Below are positions 29,826 to 40,162 of a stretch of DNA of 64,000 bases, in pieces. How positions within the stretch are numbered: the stretch's first letter is position 1; each line of letters starts with the position of its first letter. The notes below the pieces were generated by a model. It was not told the DNA's origin. It saw only the letters and a program-made list of their open reading frames with translations, and ran no database searches. Where the stretch lies: contig JAPJBO010000239.1 in the NCBI GenBank assembly GCA_030068145.1, positions 203,378 to 267,377 of the forward strand, written 5' to 3'. Source of the DNA: Diplonema papillatum (Eukaryota; Euglenozoa; Diplonemea; Diplonemida; Diplonemidae). The translations under genes were made by a program, and so were the position numbers.

Positions 29826-30426
29826 GGGCGCGCAAGAATGCGCCTATTCGGAAGAGGGTGCAGTGCGTCTCCGCTTTTCCGGTTGCTCGTCATCACTCTC
29901 GTCCTCGTCCAAAACTTGTGAGAAGGTCACTCTCGCTGTGCAGTGGAATAAAACGAGCAGATTGTTTTGTTTGGGTACGCAGCCCACCGCTTACTCAAGT
30001 CCGCGAACACTGTCGCGCACAACTGCCGGCGCCAGCGTTGAATACCCTGCTTTGTGAGTTCGTCCATGTTGTTCTTCCCGAGGATGCTGCACAGAGCTTG
30101 TTGAGCCAATCCACCTACCCCCCGCTGAAGCTGAGTTTAGTTGACCACGCCTGGGTTGCCCCGATTATAGCGGCTTGCTCGACTATGTCTCTATTACACC
30201 GGACACAGACAGGCTATATGCAATGCAAATAACCCGGCAGGCATACAACCCCCTCGTCCACAACGCGGCGGGCTGAGCCCAATAACGAGGCGTTTCTGTT
30301 TCTTCGATTGGACGATTGCGTCCGCAACAACAAAGTTGAGTGGATACAATATTTTTTTGGCTAAAAAACATTGGGGGAAAAGGGTAATACCAAGGAGAGT
30401 GAAACCGGGAAAAATAGCTATTTTTT

Positions 30427-30554
30427 ACCGGTAAATAAGGGGCCTTTTTGTCCCGAGGGCAAGTTTTTTTCACGAGACGAGCCCGAGGGCGAAGCCCGAG
30501 GGCGAGTCGAGTGAAAAAAACTTGCCCGAGGGACAAAAAGGCCCCTTGACCGGT
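30427..30554. repeat. 128-bp near-perfect palindrome
   Basis: Arms start ACCGGT, continue AGGGGCCTTTTTGTCCCGAGG and GCAAGTTTTTTTCAC, and return in reverse order to GACCGGT. The centre is a CCCGAGGGCG repeat. The arms are long enough to extrude a cruciform. Confidence 0.85.
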
Positions 30555-30563
30555 ACAACGTAA

Positions 30564-30622
30564 TTTTTTTTACCGGCTGGATTTTTTTTGCCTGCCGCTG
30601 AACAGCTGCAATGAGGCCCAGG
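30564..30622 (+). repeat. Left inner terminal inverted repeat
   Basis: It begins with a T run and TACCGGCTGG, then CTGCCGCTGAACAGCTGCAA, and ends AATGAGGCCCAGG. It matches the reverse complement of 31271-31330 with one substitution and a 2-base indel. Confidence 0.85.
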
Positions 30623-30667
30623 AGCAAAAGGAAACGGAATGAGCATTCCTCACCACAAGACAACATG

Positions 30668-31165
30668 CTAAAAGGGTTGTGCTAAGAAAGGGCGGTGTTC
30701 ATGAACACCTCGTAGGTCATGTACTCCGGTCGATGGGCTCGAAACGTAGGTCATGACTTCGTCGATGGTGAACGCCTTTGCTTTTTTGGTCGTGTAGTTG
30801 CGGCTCTTCACCTTCAGGCGTGCTGCCAGCTTTGGGTACTTGTCTTTCAGAGTGACGCCGAATTCTGAGGTGTGCTTTGCATTCAGCATGCTGTAGATTG
30901 ACCACATGGTTGAAGGCTTGAAGCTGCGGTCGTCTACCAGGTGCTTGAAGAAGGTTGCGTACTGTGCCTCCGTCGGCTGCTTCTTGGATGGCTTTCCCGA
31001 GAGGGGCTTTGGGTACTTGCAGTGAACTTGAATGTAGTCTATGAAGTCCCTCCACACCAACGTGTAACGTTGCCTGGACTTCTCCGGCAGAGCGCTGTCG
31101 CTGCTTTCGCCTTCAGAGCTTTCGGGACTGGAGTCGCTGACTCCTTCTTTCTTCACCTTCGGCAT
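30668..31165 (-). CDS. Truncated tyrosine-recombinase-like protein (N-terminal domain only)
   Basis: 165 residues on the minus strand. Residues 1-25 are Ser/Glu-rich and basic (MPKVKKEG start). Residues of about 30-145 resemble the helical core-binding (SAM-like) domain of phage-type integrases and Crypton recombinases: a conserved Trp in VWRDFIDYIQ, FKPSTMWSIYSMLNAKH, and the basic ARLKVKSRNYTTKKAKAFT block before the hinge. The catalytic domain with its Arg, His-x-x-Arg and Tyr is missing; the frame ends soon after the hinge. It probably derives from a deletion and would bind DNA at most. Assignment is by pattern only. The gene is enclosed by the inner inverted repeats. Confidence 0.55.
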   Translation of the reverse strand: MPKVKKEGVSDSSPESSEGESSDSALPEKSRQRYTLVWRDFIDYIQVHCKYPKPLSGKPSKKQPTEAQYATFFKHLVDDRSFKPSTMWSIYSMLNAKHTSEFGVTLKDKYPKLAARLKVKSRNYTTKKAKAFTIDEVMTYVSSPSTGVHDLRGVHEHRPFLAQPF

Positions 31166-31201
31166 TTTGTGGTCTTGTTTCCTTTAATCCTGTAGGTGTT
31201 G

Positions 31202-31275
31202 CTATGAAAATGTCTCCAGGGACAAAAAAAACTTTTTGTCCCTGGAGGGACAAAAAGCTCCCTTATTGTCCCTGG
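31202..31275. repeat. GGGACAAAAA palindrome cluster
   Basis: CCAGGGACAAAA followed by TTTTTGTCCCTGG forms a 13-bp inverted repeat; further GGGACAAAAA and TTGTCCCTGGG words follow. The same GGGACAAAAAGG word occurs in the palindrome at 30.5 kb. Confidence 0.7.
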
Positions 31276-31330
31276 GCCTCATTGTAGCTGTTCAGCGGCA
31301 GGGACAAAAAAAATCCAGCCGGTAAAAAAA
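31271..31330 (-). repeat. Right inner terminal inverted repeat
   Basis: The reverse complement of 30564-30622, beginning CCTGGGCCTCATTGTAGCTG and ending CCAGCCGGTAAAAAAA. Confidence 0.85.
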
Positions 31331-31564
31331 GTTTTTTTGGTTACGAAGCCCCCAGCAACGAAACCGGGAAAAAAAGTTTTTTCCAGGAAAAGCGGGTACC
31401 GGGTCCCGACCCCTGCCGCAAACCCTTTTTTTTTTTTTTTTTTTTCCCTTGTTACGTATGTGAGGATACGGCTAATAGCTTGCTGGTCATGAAATCTTCA
31501 GTACACTCCTTCAGGAGTCCTTGGTTGGTCCAAGACATGCAGCATGGCCGACGGGAACACGTCC

Positions 31565-31602
31565 AAACCCGAAGTGCCCGCCCTGGCACTTCGGGTTTGA
31601 CC
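31565..31602. repeat. Perfect 15-bp-stem hairpin
   Basis: CAAACCCGAAGTGCC, a six-base loop, then GGCACTTCGGGTTTG. It lies inside the foldback-like element and outside any reading frame I trust. Confidence 0.85.
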
Positions 31603-32177
31603 CGGCGCCCATCATGGCCACCGCAGCGGCATTCCACTGTATCTGAATCCACAACTGTGACAAGACAAAACTGGGCTCATGAAATGATGAAAAGCCTCAT
31701 CAAATTTCCAAATGAGTACCACAAAGGTCCACGCTGCAGTGCAGCCTACAGTATGGAAGCGTTGCTTTGCTACAGTGCAGCTGAGACAGTGAGAGCTTAG
31801 CTTCGGTGCAGCTGTCTTTAGTCTGCTCCAACTTAGTCTGGTGTCAGATCACCAGCTGAGCTGTCAGTGCGAACCCTGCTGACCCCTTTTGGTGAACATG
31901 CTGATTGTTTCCCGCGGACCAGCACAGTGCCAAGACGGAGTCACAGTGTGACTTGCAAAGTTAACTGTCCGGTGGAAATAAGCCGTTTTCTCGAAACAAT
32001 CTACTGACAGTAGGCTAAGTAGCGCCGTCGAATCGATTTCATCAAACGACTGCTCGCGTTAGGCACGGTTAGAAAGTGCAGTGTCATTATCTTCCTCGAA
32101 AATGGACAAAACTACTCACAAAAAGTCTTGACCAGACTACCTGTGCTGTACTACGACCGCCAGTAGCCCAGTCGCAG

Positions 32178-32402
32178 AATGGGGAAATTAGCAAACTTTA
32201 ATGGCATAATGGGGAAATTAGCGCCACTTTAATAGCATAATGGGGAAATTAGCACCACTTTAATAGCATAATGGGGAAATTATCAACTTTAATAGCATAA
32301 TGGGGAAATTAGGAAAAAAACCCCCCAGAATGGGGAAATTAGCAGCTTTAATAGCATAATGGGGAAATTAGCAAACTTTAATAGCATAATGGGGAATCAC
32401 CC
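32178..32402 (-). repeat. Right inverted end array of the foldback-like element
   Basis: About seven units of AATGGGGAAATTAGC plus CTTTAATAGCAT, the inverse of the left array. One unit is interrupted by a short AGGAAAAAAACCCCCC insertion near 32312. Confidence 0.9.
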
Positions 32403-33470
32403 ACAGAAAACTGATGAAATTTTCTCACGGCAGTGCACCAGAGGCGGCACATGCACACAGCTACACGAGGGGTGGGGGTGACTCACCGCTGATTCCCCAA
32501 AACCGAGCGTAGTTTTTCGTCCCAAGGCATCCCTGCTGCCCAAGTGTTGGAAAAAAATATTTGACCTCACACCGGGTTTTTGGCTGACACCGGGTTTTCC
32601 GCTCCAACCCCCAAACTTTTAAAGACCCCTGACCCACAGAGACAGTGCTCCCACTAAGGAAAAACCCGGAGGAATTCCTCAAAAAAAAAAGGTGCTGAAA
32701 AAGGCCCCGGAGGAATTCCTCCGGAGGAATTCCTCCGGGGGGACCTGAGGAATTCCTCCAGCCTGGTACCAGTCCACCACAAAACTGTGAAGAGGGAAGG
32801 ACAGTGTCTATCCTCATGCTTATCAGGAGTCTTTGTGCTCTCAAATACTCTTTGGGCAGACCGCTGCGTGTGACACCATGCCAGTTTTCGGGATCTTCGT
32901 ACTGCCCCTGACAAGGCCTCCAATTTTTTTCCGCGCCTGCGGCGCAGGTATTCTTGACTATGTAGGACTATCTCATCATTTGTCTCGTTTCGTCCAAGTG
33001 TCCACTGGCAAAGGATTCATATCAAATTTATAAGGTGTGCTGATGACTGGTAGGAGTGCAGTGATATCCCGGCATGAGATCTCGCTTGTGGGGATTTCCA
33101 ATGCTCAGCACCTTCGGCTGACACTGCCAACCGTACCCAGCTGTGCACTGCACGAACAGCATGAAATTGCTGGTGTTTGCTTCCTCCGGCATGTCGGGGG
33201 GTTGGCGGTGGGATCCAATCTCAGAAGCTGGAGTCAAAGCTACAGTGAAAAAAGTGGGTGTGGTGTGGATTCACGCGCATTTTGGTTGTGGTGGAGCAAC
33301 CCATCTCTAGCTCCAGCTCACCCTGGGAGCACTGACAGACACTGCTAAAAAAAGCGCGACACTGCGACAGCGCCAAAAAAGAAAAAAAAACTTTTCCTGA
33401 TTTAGGCTTCCTCCGGCATTTCGGAGGTAAGCGGGAGCACTGCACAGAGATGATAAAAAGAAAAAAGAAA
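32403..33470. other. Intergenic region with GAATTC palindromes
   Basis: No supported gene. The stretch 32665-32760 holds several copies of the palindrome GGAGGAATTCCTCC. Confidence 0.5.
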
Positions 33471-33610
33471 ACCGTACCCCCGCGAGAGTAGGAGAAAGAA
33501 GAAAGAAAAACTAGACTTCTTCCTGACCGCACTAACCACCTGCACTCCTGGACGTGGTTTCTGTGCAGCTGAGCGTTCTGTTTTTTTCACACGTTGCATA
33601 TGGCTAAAAC
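33471..33610. repeat. Dispersed repeat family R2, copy 2
   Basis: It matches 6435-6597 in order of blocks (ACCGTACCCCCGCGAGAGTA, GACCGCACTAACC, TCCTGGACGTGGTTT, GTTGCATATGGCTAA). Confidence 0.65.
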
Positions 33611-36600
33611 ATCTTCTTCGATGCCAGGCAATCAGCTTCTTCGCGCCAGACTTCTAACCTCTTTCGTTCCTCGCATCTGGCCGCAGGAAGTCCGCACCTA
33701 TAGGCAGAGGAACTGGCAGCATACATGAATGGGGTCTCTATTGACTGTTAGGACTTCGCACTGTCGATGTGCAGGTTCGCAACGGGTGTGCAAGTCACCG
33801 TAAAACAGGCACCACGCGCCACCGCGCACTACTCCAGCGGGTTTGCGATAGCGAGTGACGAGGCGATGAGGCGAATGGATCCGCAATCAGTCGAGAAAAG
33901 ACTAGAATTACCTGTGCCTCGGAGGTAACGAGTGTCATCCTCCACGCCTTTCGAACCCAAACCGCTCAACACGAGATGGGATGTTGACACACCGCAGCTA
34001 GTCCGCTTCTCATCTGTTACCTCCCCAACCCGTAATCTAACATCGTTTTGTTCCGTTTTCTTTTTCCGGTGGTCATTCCCGCTATTCTGCGTGTAGAAGA
34101 AAGCCGCTGAGAAATGCATCAAAAGCTGTCTGCTCTGAGACTGACAGGGCCACATCTGCATGCTATCCACCAAATGCTGTGCGCTATGCACAGCAGATCT
34201 GCATGCGAGTGCAGTGCGGGTTTGCGGGTTTGCAACCTGGAGACCCCGTCGATTTCTTATCGCAACCGAGCACAAAAAGCTTTAACGCTAAAAAAGGAGG
34301 ATGCACAAAAATATTGATGGGCCTAAAGTTACAAGTAAGCATGACATTTACGTTATGTGCCTCCTGCAGTCGCCGACTGCTGCGGGCGGTTGTGTGCCAC
34401 AGCCAAGGACAGCAACAGACAATACCTGCTCACAGCATGCTGCCGCCTTCTTGTCCTTGGTTGTACACACAGCTAGGCCCGAAAACACCACTGTTCCCAT
34501 GTGAACACTGCAAAACGCTGAAATATGCGCTGTGTCACGCCTTCCTTTCCTAGACCCGTCTCCTCTCCCCTCCTTTGTTTTTAGAGTGCCCAGCGCTGCA
34601 GCTGGGACCGACACATTGCTGACGAGCGTGCAGACTCCATTTCGCAGCCACCCAATGCAGTTCAGCAGCGGGGATGCAGGTAGGTGGCGCTGTTGTGCAG
34701 TCGCTCTCAGTGCAATCTCCAGCAGGAACGATCGTCACAACATCACGGGGAGGTGTTCGCCCCTCCTTGTGGAACAGCCGTTGTAGCTGGACTCACTCAC
34801 TGCTGCGCCATTTGAAGGGATGCACAGTTCGCATGGGCTCGATGGACTCATCCTGACACCTTATATATTCACGCACTGCTTTCCCTCCATTCCTCCCCCT
34901 CCATGGTCGCTCGATCGTTTTTTGTTGTTGTCGGAATTCACCCGGTGAACTGATACATCCACCCAAGGCAGCACTCCCTGGCAAGATATTTCTTTCCGGT
35001 CGTATCCTCGTAAGTCTTACAAGTCTGTACCCGCATATTCATGCATTGCTTACAAGCCGAGTCTCGCTTAGGGTTCTGGATGCACAACAGATTTCAAACG
35101 GGCTTGGTTTGAATTGCCTCAAAATGAGGACAGAACTATTATCCTCCAAGTGGGCCAGTTGCTGACAGGACAACCCACCACCAGGAAAGACTTTAGGTCT
35201 GATGACAAGACCATAGTGCAACTGACACAGCATTTCAGCCGATCCGTCCATGTTCTTTTTTTTCCCACCTCCGTTTGTAAGAACAGGGCAGCTGCCTCCC
35301 TGTGTGAAAAATCGAAACAAGAAAAAGCACCCCCCAAAAACGTGGAGCTCGCTGGTTGTAAGCAGCGGCTCACCTTCACAAACAACCCCTCCCCCACACG
35401 TTTCGCTTCATGCGACCGTAAAAAGAAGACAAGTCAGTGCTGCCTAGCGAGTCGCAGTCACAATTAGGGCGGGCCCTGTTTTTCTTAACTGATTGCTCAG
35501 ACACGGCTGTAGGGGCCTCCTCCCTGTGACGGATTCGTCCGCTTGGTAGCATAGGTAGTCCTGGCTGAGACGAGCTACGAACAGCCGCCTGACAAATCAG
35601 ACTCATACGACTGTCCTGTCTGCAGACACTCAGGTTCCGTGCTGATGATGGTCCGCTTTGTGTGTCCGTGGCTTAAAGGACCGAAACACGATGCAGACAT
35701 GACCAGTGCAGTGTTGAACATATCCATTCCACGCACGTTCTTGCAGTCCCTCACTCCGGGATGCAAAAAGCCTTTTGATGGTGTTTTTGTGCGTGTGTAT
35801 CGTACCAAATAACGGCAACGGTCTTTAGCACCAGCTGTTTCAAAATAGCTGGACACATCCAGGCAGTTATCTGGCGAACCCCATCCACTCTCGGTGTAGC
35901 CGACCATGAAAGAGCACGAGGGCAACACACAGCGAGTCAGCATGCCATAGAGCGAACTCTCACTCCAAAAGCTGAGCACTCACGCAGAAGGTTACCGGCA
36001 GTGTTTTATTCTCAGGTGGTTTCCAGGGGAAAACCCACAGCAACTGCTCTTTGCTGGTCTCTTCACAACATTGCCCCTCAGGTGCATCACAGAAGCCACA
36101 CTCGAAGGTCGCAACTGTAAAAGGCATGCGAGTAGTAATTGGGTGTCCGGCGTCACACATCACCCGAAGCATCCGACCGACACGCATTCAGGGGTTCGGC
36201 TGCCAGAAAACAGAAGCCTTCGGCCAGAACTGAAGGAGCATTCCAGTAGGAAGCCCCATTCGGCACCTCTGTAGCCACCCCGATCCCGGGGTCTCAAAGG
36301 TACAGATGCAGCTGAACTTGTGTCGATGGCCCGCCTTTTCACTACTTTTTGGGTTAGTGTTGCATTAGTGGGGTGTCATTGCTATGCCGATGCGTGGCAC
36401 ACGATGTCACCGTTTTGTATCCTGCACGGGAAAGTTACCACCGGCCAGCTAAGGCGACAGCGCCATGGCGAAGACGACACCACTGTCGTGTTGTGCTTCC
36501 TCACCTACCTCTGCGACGCCCCTCTTGAACCTTTGCCACATCAGCTTGCCTTTTTCCGAACCGTAGCAACTCATAGTAATGGGTAGGCTCTGTTTGTTTC

Positions 36601-38393
36601 GTTCTGCGACACCGATCATTAAGTTCGAACCTATCATAAGAAAATAAAGAAGGATCTCAGACGCGTGCAGGCATGCCTGCACGTTGCGCTTTTGGCGCAG
36701 CATCAATGTTTCCCCCCTCATAGATATCTGGAGCTGGCGAGTGGGCTCAGCACTCTCGGGTGGCCAGGTACATATTACCCTGTCCATGTTGCAGTCCTGC
36801 ACTCCGTAGGCAAAACATCCTGGCTTGGTTTACATGTCAACGACACTATTACTGGGAACTTCGAATGTGCTCGTGCTTGGTGTATGAATTCTTATGGACA
36901 TTTTCTTTTGCATATACAGCCTTCATTTATAGAGTGCAAGTTTATAGTTGGTGCTCAATAAATTTCATAAATTTCATTGAATAAATGCAGGAGACTAGCT
37001 TTAGTTCTGCAGAAATAGTACTTTTAGAGTTGTCAGGCAGCCTCGGACAAATATCATCCAAAGCATACACACCTTCTGCGGTTTCCAGCCACCTTTCTTT
37101 AAACCACCAGTGTGTGGCGACTTCTACTCGCGAGATTATTTCCAGATTGCATCCTCAGCGCAGGAAGTACGACCAATAATTTGAAAACATGGAGTATCGC
37201 TTGATGAAACCTGTTCTGACAGTTGGCAGGGAGCTGAAGAAGTTAGGTATCCCCCAAACTACTACACTCTGTTTCCCACTCTTCCCCCCGAATCACCCAT
37301 TCTCTCAACGCTCTGTTCCATGTGCCACCGGAGTTCCGTCTTATTCATTTGTCTTTCGCATTGTTTTTGTTCTGTCCATCAAGCCGTTTTCCCGTCTCAT
37401 TCGTCTCCTCCTCTTTTCTGTATCTAATAAATCACATTTCATATTGGAACTCGACGAGTACCTGTTTAGCCGAAACAACGTCTTCCCGTTGCACCTTTTG
37501 TGTTAAACATACAGTCTGCTATAGTTCTGGATGAAGAAGAGCAAAGCTAGTAAGCAGAGGCGAAGCGAAAACGCTCATCGAAAGGTGTGGCCCCACCTCA
37601 GGTGGGCCAGGCTATATTCGGGGTGCTCCCGACAGGGGCGGGGGTAGTCACACCTTATCAGTCCCAGTAGTCGTCCCAGGGCCTCTTCTCGTGGCATCGC
37701 TGCAGCGCTGACCTTAGGAACACATAGAACAAATCAAAAGGTGTGGCACATCACCGCGGAAGCGGAAAGCGGCGCCGGGAACCGTTCCAACGAGATCCCG
37801 TGTGTACAGGTAGGTCCGCCATAGCGAGAGAAACAAGCCTAAAATGGATAAAGGGCAGCTATGGTACACCGCGCTGGTAACCACTAAAGCCGACGCGTGT
37901 CTTGTCAGCTCGGCAAATCTTCTGCTAGCAACACACACTCCGAGCACAGGCATGAGAGTATCGGCCGGGAAATTTATCAAGGAACCGTGTGCTACTCACC
38001 AACACAGGAGTCTTTAGGGGTCTGGTGGGCGTGGGCACACTTTTCGTTCCGACAAGATGTTGGCGAAAAGCAACCGTGAGGTGGGGTTCTCGGTATGCAC
38101 TTGCATTCACCTGTTAGTTGCCCTGCGCACCATATCATCATACAAGTACAAACAAGAACACCAATTCCGATTCTAATCCCCATCCCAAGCCATTTCACCC
38201 ACTGCCCGATCGGATGTGGCGAGCCATGTAGTTTGGATGGAAATGCAAATAATATGTGGCGATAATCTGCATCGCCGGCGTCGCTGGCTGTTATCTCTTC
38301 GCACGTGATGTCATGCTTTCACCTCTTTCGTCTTGATTGTCGCGTTCAGGCGCGCTCTGGTGCTTCGCTTCTCCTTCGACTGCTCGTCCAGGT
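33611..38393. other. 4.8-kb region without a convincing gene
   Basis: Only short frames, none with recognisable domains or consistent splice sites. Composition is lower in GC than the coding regions. I see no repeats of note. Confidence 0.4.
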
Positions 38394-38954
38394 TCATCGG
38401 TTGCGCGTGAAAGTTGCTTCTGTGTTGTCCTCTGTGGAGTAGTCTGCCCGCCCGGCTTCTTCGGTTGCGCTTCGATGGTCCTCCTTTACACCGTTGAATT
38501 CTCGGCTGCGAACGCAGAGGTCGTTCGTTGCTTCTTCGCTCGTGTCGGTGCCGTCTTTTCGACCTTCGCTCTTGATGGCAACGAGAGCTTCCGCTCCGGG
38601 TTCGTAACATATTCGAGTTTCGTAGAGCGTAATCGAGTGATAGCCGCGTAATCGTTTAACGAATAAGTTAGGAGACAAAGAATCTGTGGCGATAATTTGC
38701 GTTTGCTCTCTTTCGTGACAACCTCTTAAAGCGTACCGTGTCATGTTTCCGGCGTTCTGGCCCATCGGTCTCGGGCGGTCGTTTTTCGTGCTGGGGGTCG
38801 ATGGTGGGGCGTCGGCTGCTTCTTCACCGGCGCTCACAGCTTGCGTCTCGACTTCGGTGTCGCTTCGGGCCTTCCTGGGGGTGAAGGCCCGCGCCTCGTC
38901 TCTTCTACTGGTCGTGCTCGGATTGTGCTGTAGCACCCGGCGGTGGTGATGCAT
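38394..38954 (-). CDS. Possible small gene, divergent from SF3A2
   Basis: A minus-strand frame of 186 residues starting MHHHRRVLQ. The first 70 residues lie in GC-rich DNA like other exons here and are Ala/Pro/Glu-rich. The rest may contain an intron, since a GTACGC donor-like site lies near 38735 on this strand. A competing plus-strand frame at 38743-38949 is hydrophobic and less like other proteins in the window. No family recognised. Confidence 0.25.
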   Translation of the reverse strand: MHHHRRVLQHNPSTTSRRDEARAFTPRKARSDTEVETQAVSAGEEAADAPPSTPSTKNDRPRPMGQNAGNMTRYALRGCHEREQTQIIATDSLSPNLFVKRLRGYHSITLYETRICYEPGAEALVAIKSEGRKDGTDTSEEATNDLCVRSREFNGVKEDHRSATEEAGRADYSTEDNTEATFTRNR

Positions 38955-38955
38955 A

Positions 38956-38990
38956 GTCGTTTCAGATTAGTGTGAGGTTGATCAAAGTAA
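38956..38990 (+). repeat. Short motif shared with 4628-4664
   Basis: CGTTTCAG, TTAGTGTGAG, TTGATCAAAGTAACA in the same order as at 4628, two mismatches. It sits about 40 bases before the hexamer array. Confidence 0.65.
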
Positions 38991-39025
38991 CAACAGGCAG
39001 CCCTTCCAAAGACCAGCCACAGTCA

Positions 39026-40162
39026 TACCAATACCAATACCAATACCAATACCAATACCAATACCAATACCAATACCAATACCAATACCAATACCAATAC
39101 CAATACCAATACCAATACCAATACCAATACCAATACCAATACCAATACCAATACCAATACCAATACCAATACCAATACCAATACCAATACCAATACCAAT
39201 ACCAATACCAATACCAATACCAATACCAATACCAATACCAATACCAATACCAATACCAATACCAATACCAATACCAATACCAATACCAATACCAATACCA
39301 ATACCAATACCAATACCAATACCAATACCAATACCAATACCAATACCAATACCAATACCAATACCAATACCAATACCAATACCAATACCAATACCAATAC
39401 CAATACCAATACCAATACCAATACCAATACCAATACCAATACCAATACCAATACCAATACCAATACCAATACCAATACCAATACCAATACCAATACCAAT
39501 ACCAATACCAATACCAATACCAATACCAATACCAATACCAATACCAATACCAATACCAATACCAATACCAATACCAATACCAATACCAATACCAATACCA
39601 ATACCAATACCAATACCAATACCAATACCAATACCAATACCAATACCAATACCAATACCAATACCAATACCAATACCAATACCAATACCAATACCAATAC
39701 CAATACCAATACCAATACCAATACCAATACCAATACCAATACCAATACCAATACCAATACCAATACCAATACCAATACCAATACCAATACCAATACCAAT
39801 ACCAATACCAATACCAATACCAATACCAATACCAATACCAATACCAATACCAATACCAATACCAATACCAATACCAATACCAATACCAATACCAATACCA
39901 ATACCAATACCAATACCAATACCAATACCAATACCAATACCAATACCAATACCAATACCAATACCAATACCAATACCAATACCAATACCAATACCAATAC
40001 CAATACCAATACCAATACCAATACCAATACCAATACCAATACCAATACCAATACCAATACCAATACCAATACCAATACCAATACCAATAAATACCAATAC
40101 CAATACCAATACCAATACCAATACCAATACCAATACCAATACCAATACCAATACCAGTACCA
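39026..40162. repeat. 1.1-kb CCAATA hexamer array
   Basis: About 190 nearly perfect copies of ATACCA, broken once by an AAT insertion near 40088 and decaying to GTACCA and ATGCCA at the 3' end. The six-base period keeps all frames open and yields Tyr-Gln, Ile-Pro or Gly-Ile repeats. It may be untranslated leader, intron or a translated Ile-Pro tract fused to SF3A2. Confidence 0.95.

Larger units (their letters stand above)
30401..31373 (-). mobile_element. Nested Crypton-like element with palindromic ends
   Basis: A 14-bp direct repeat, GAAACCGGGAAAAA, lies at 30401-30414 and 31360-31373. Between these are a 128-bp palindrome (30427-30554), a 59-60-bp inverted repeat pair (30564-30622 with 31271-31330, nearly identical) and a reverse-strand gene resembling the N-terminal domain of tyrosine recombinases. 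Cryptons are tyrosine-recombinase DNA transposons bounded by short direct repeats, which fits the ends. The inverted repeats are not typical of Cryptons, so the assignment is provisional. It lies wholly within the 29238-32402 element. Confidence 0.55.
29238..32402. mobile_element. Foldback-like transposable element with tandem-repeat inverted ends
   Basis: Both ends consist of 29-31-bp units of TTTCCCCATTATGCTATTAAAG plus a TTTGCTAA-type linker. There are six units at 29238-29414 and about seven in inverse orientation at 32178-32402. The outermost bases are GGGTGATTCCCC on the left and its exact reverse complement on the right. The 8-mer CAGAAAAC flanks the element at 29230-29237 and 32404-32411. 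Removing the element and one copy restores the flanking GGAAATTTTCTC array, which indicates an 8-bp target-site duplication. Long inverted ends built from subrepeats are the hallmark of foldback elements. The interior holds an 84-bp tandem repeat, the nested recombinase-like element and several palindromes. No transposase for the outer element is visible. Confidence 0.82.

Noticed and set aside
38972-40090. Tyr-Gln repeat protein on the plus strand and Gly-Ile or Leu-Val repeats on the minus strand
   Set aside because: A perfect hexamer keeps all frames open regardless of coding, and the frames end exactly where the array changes.
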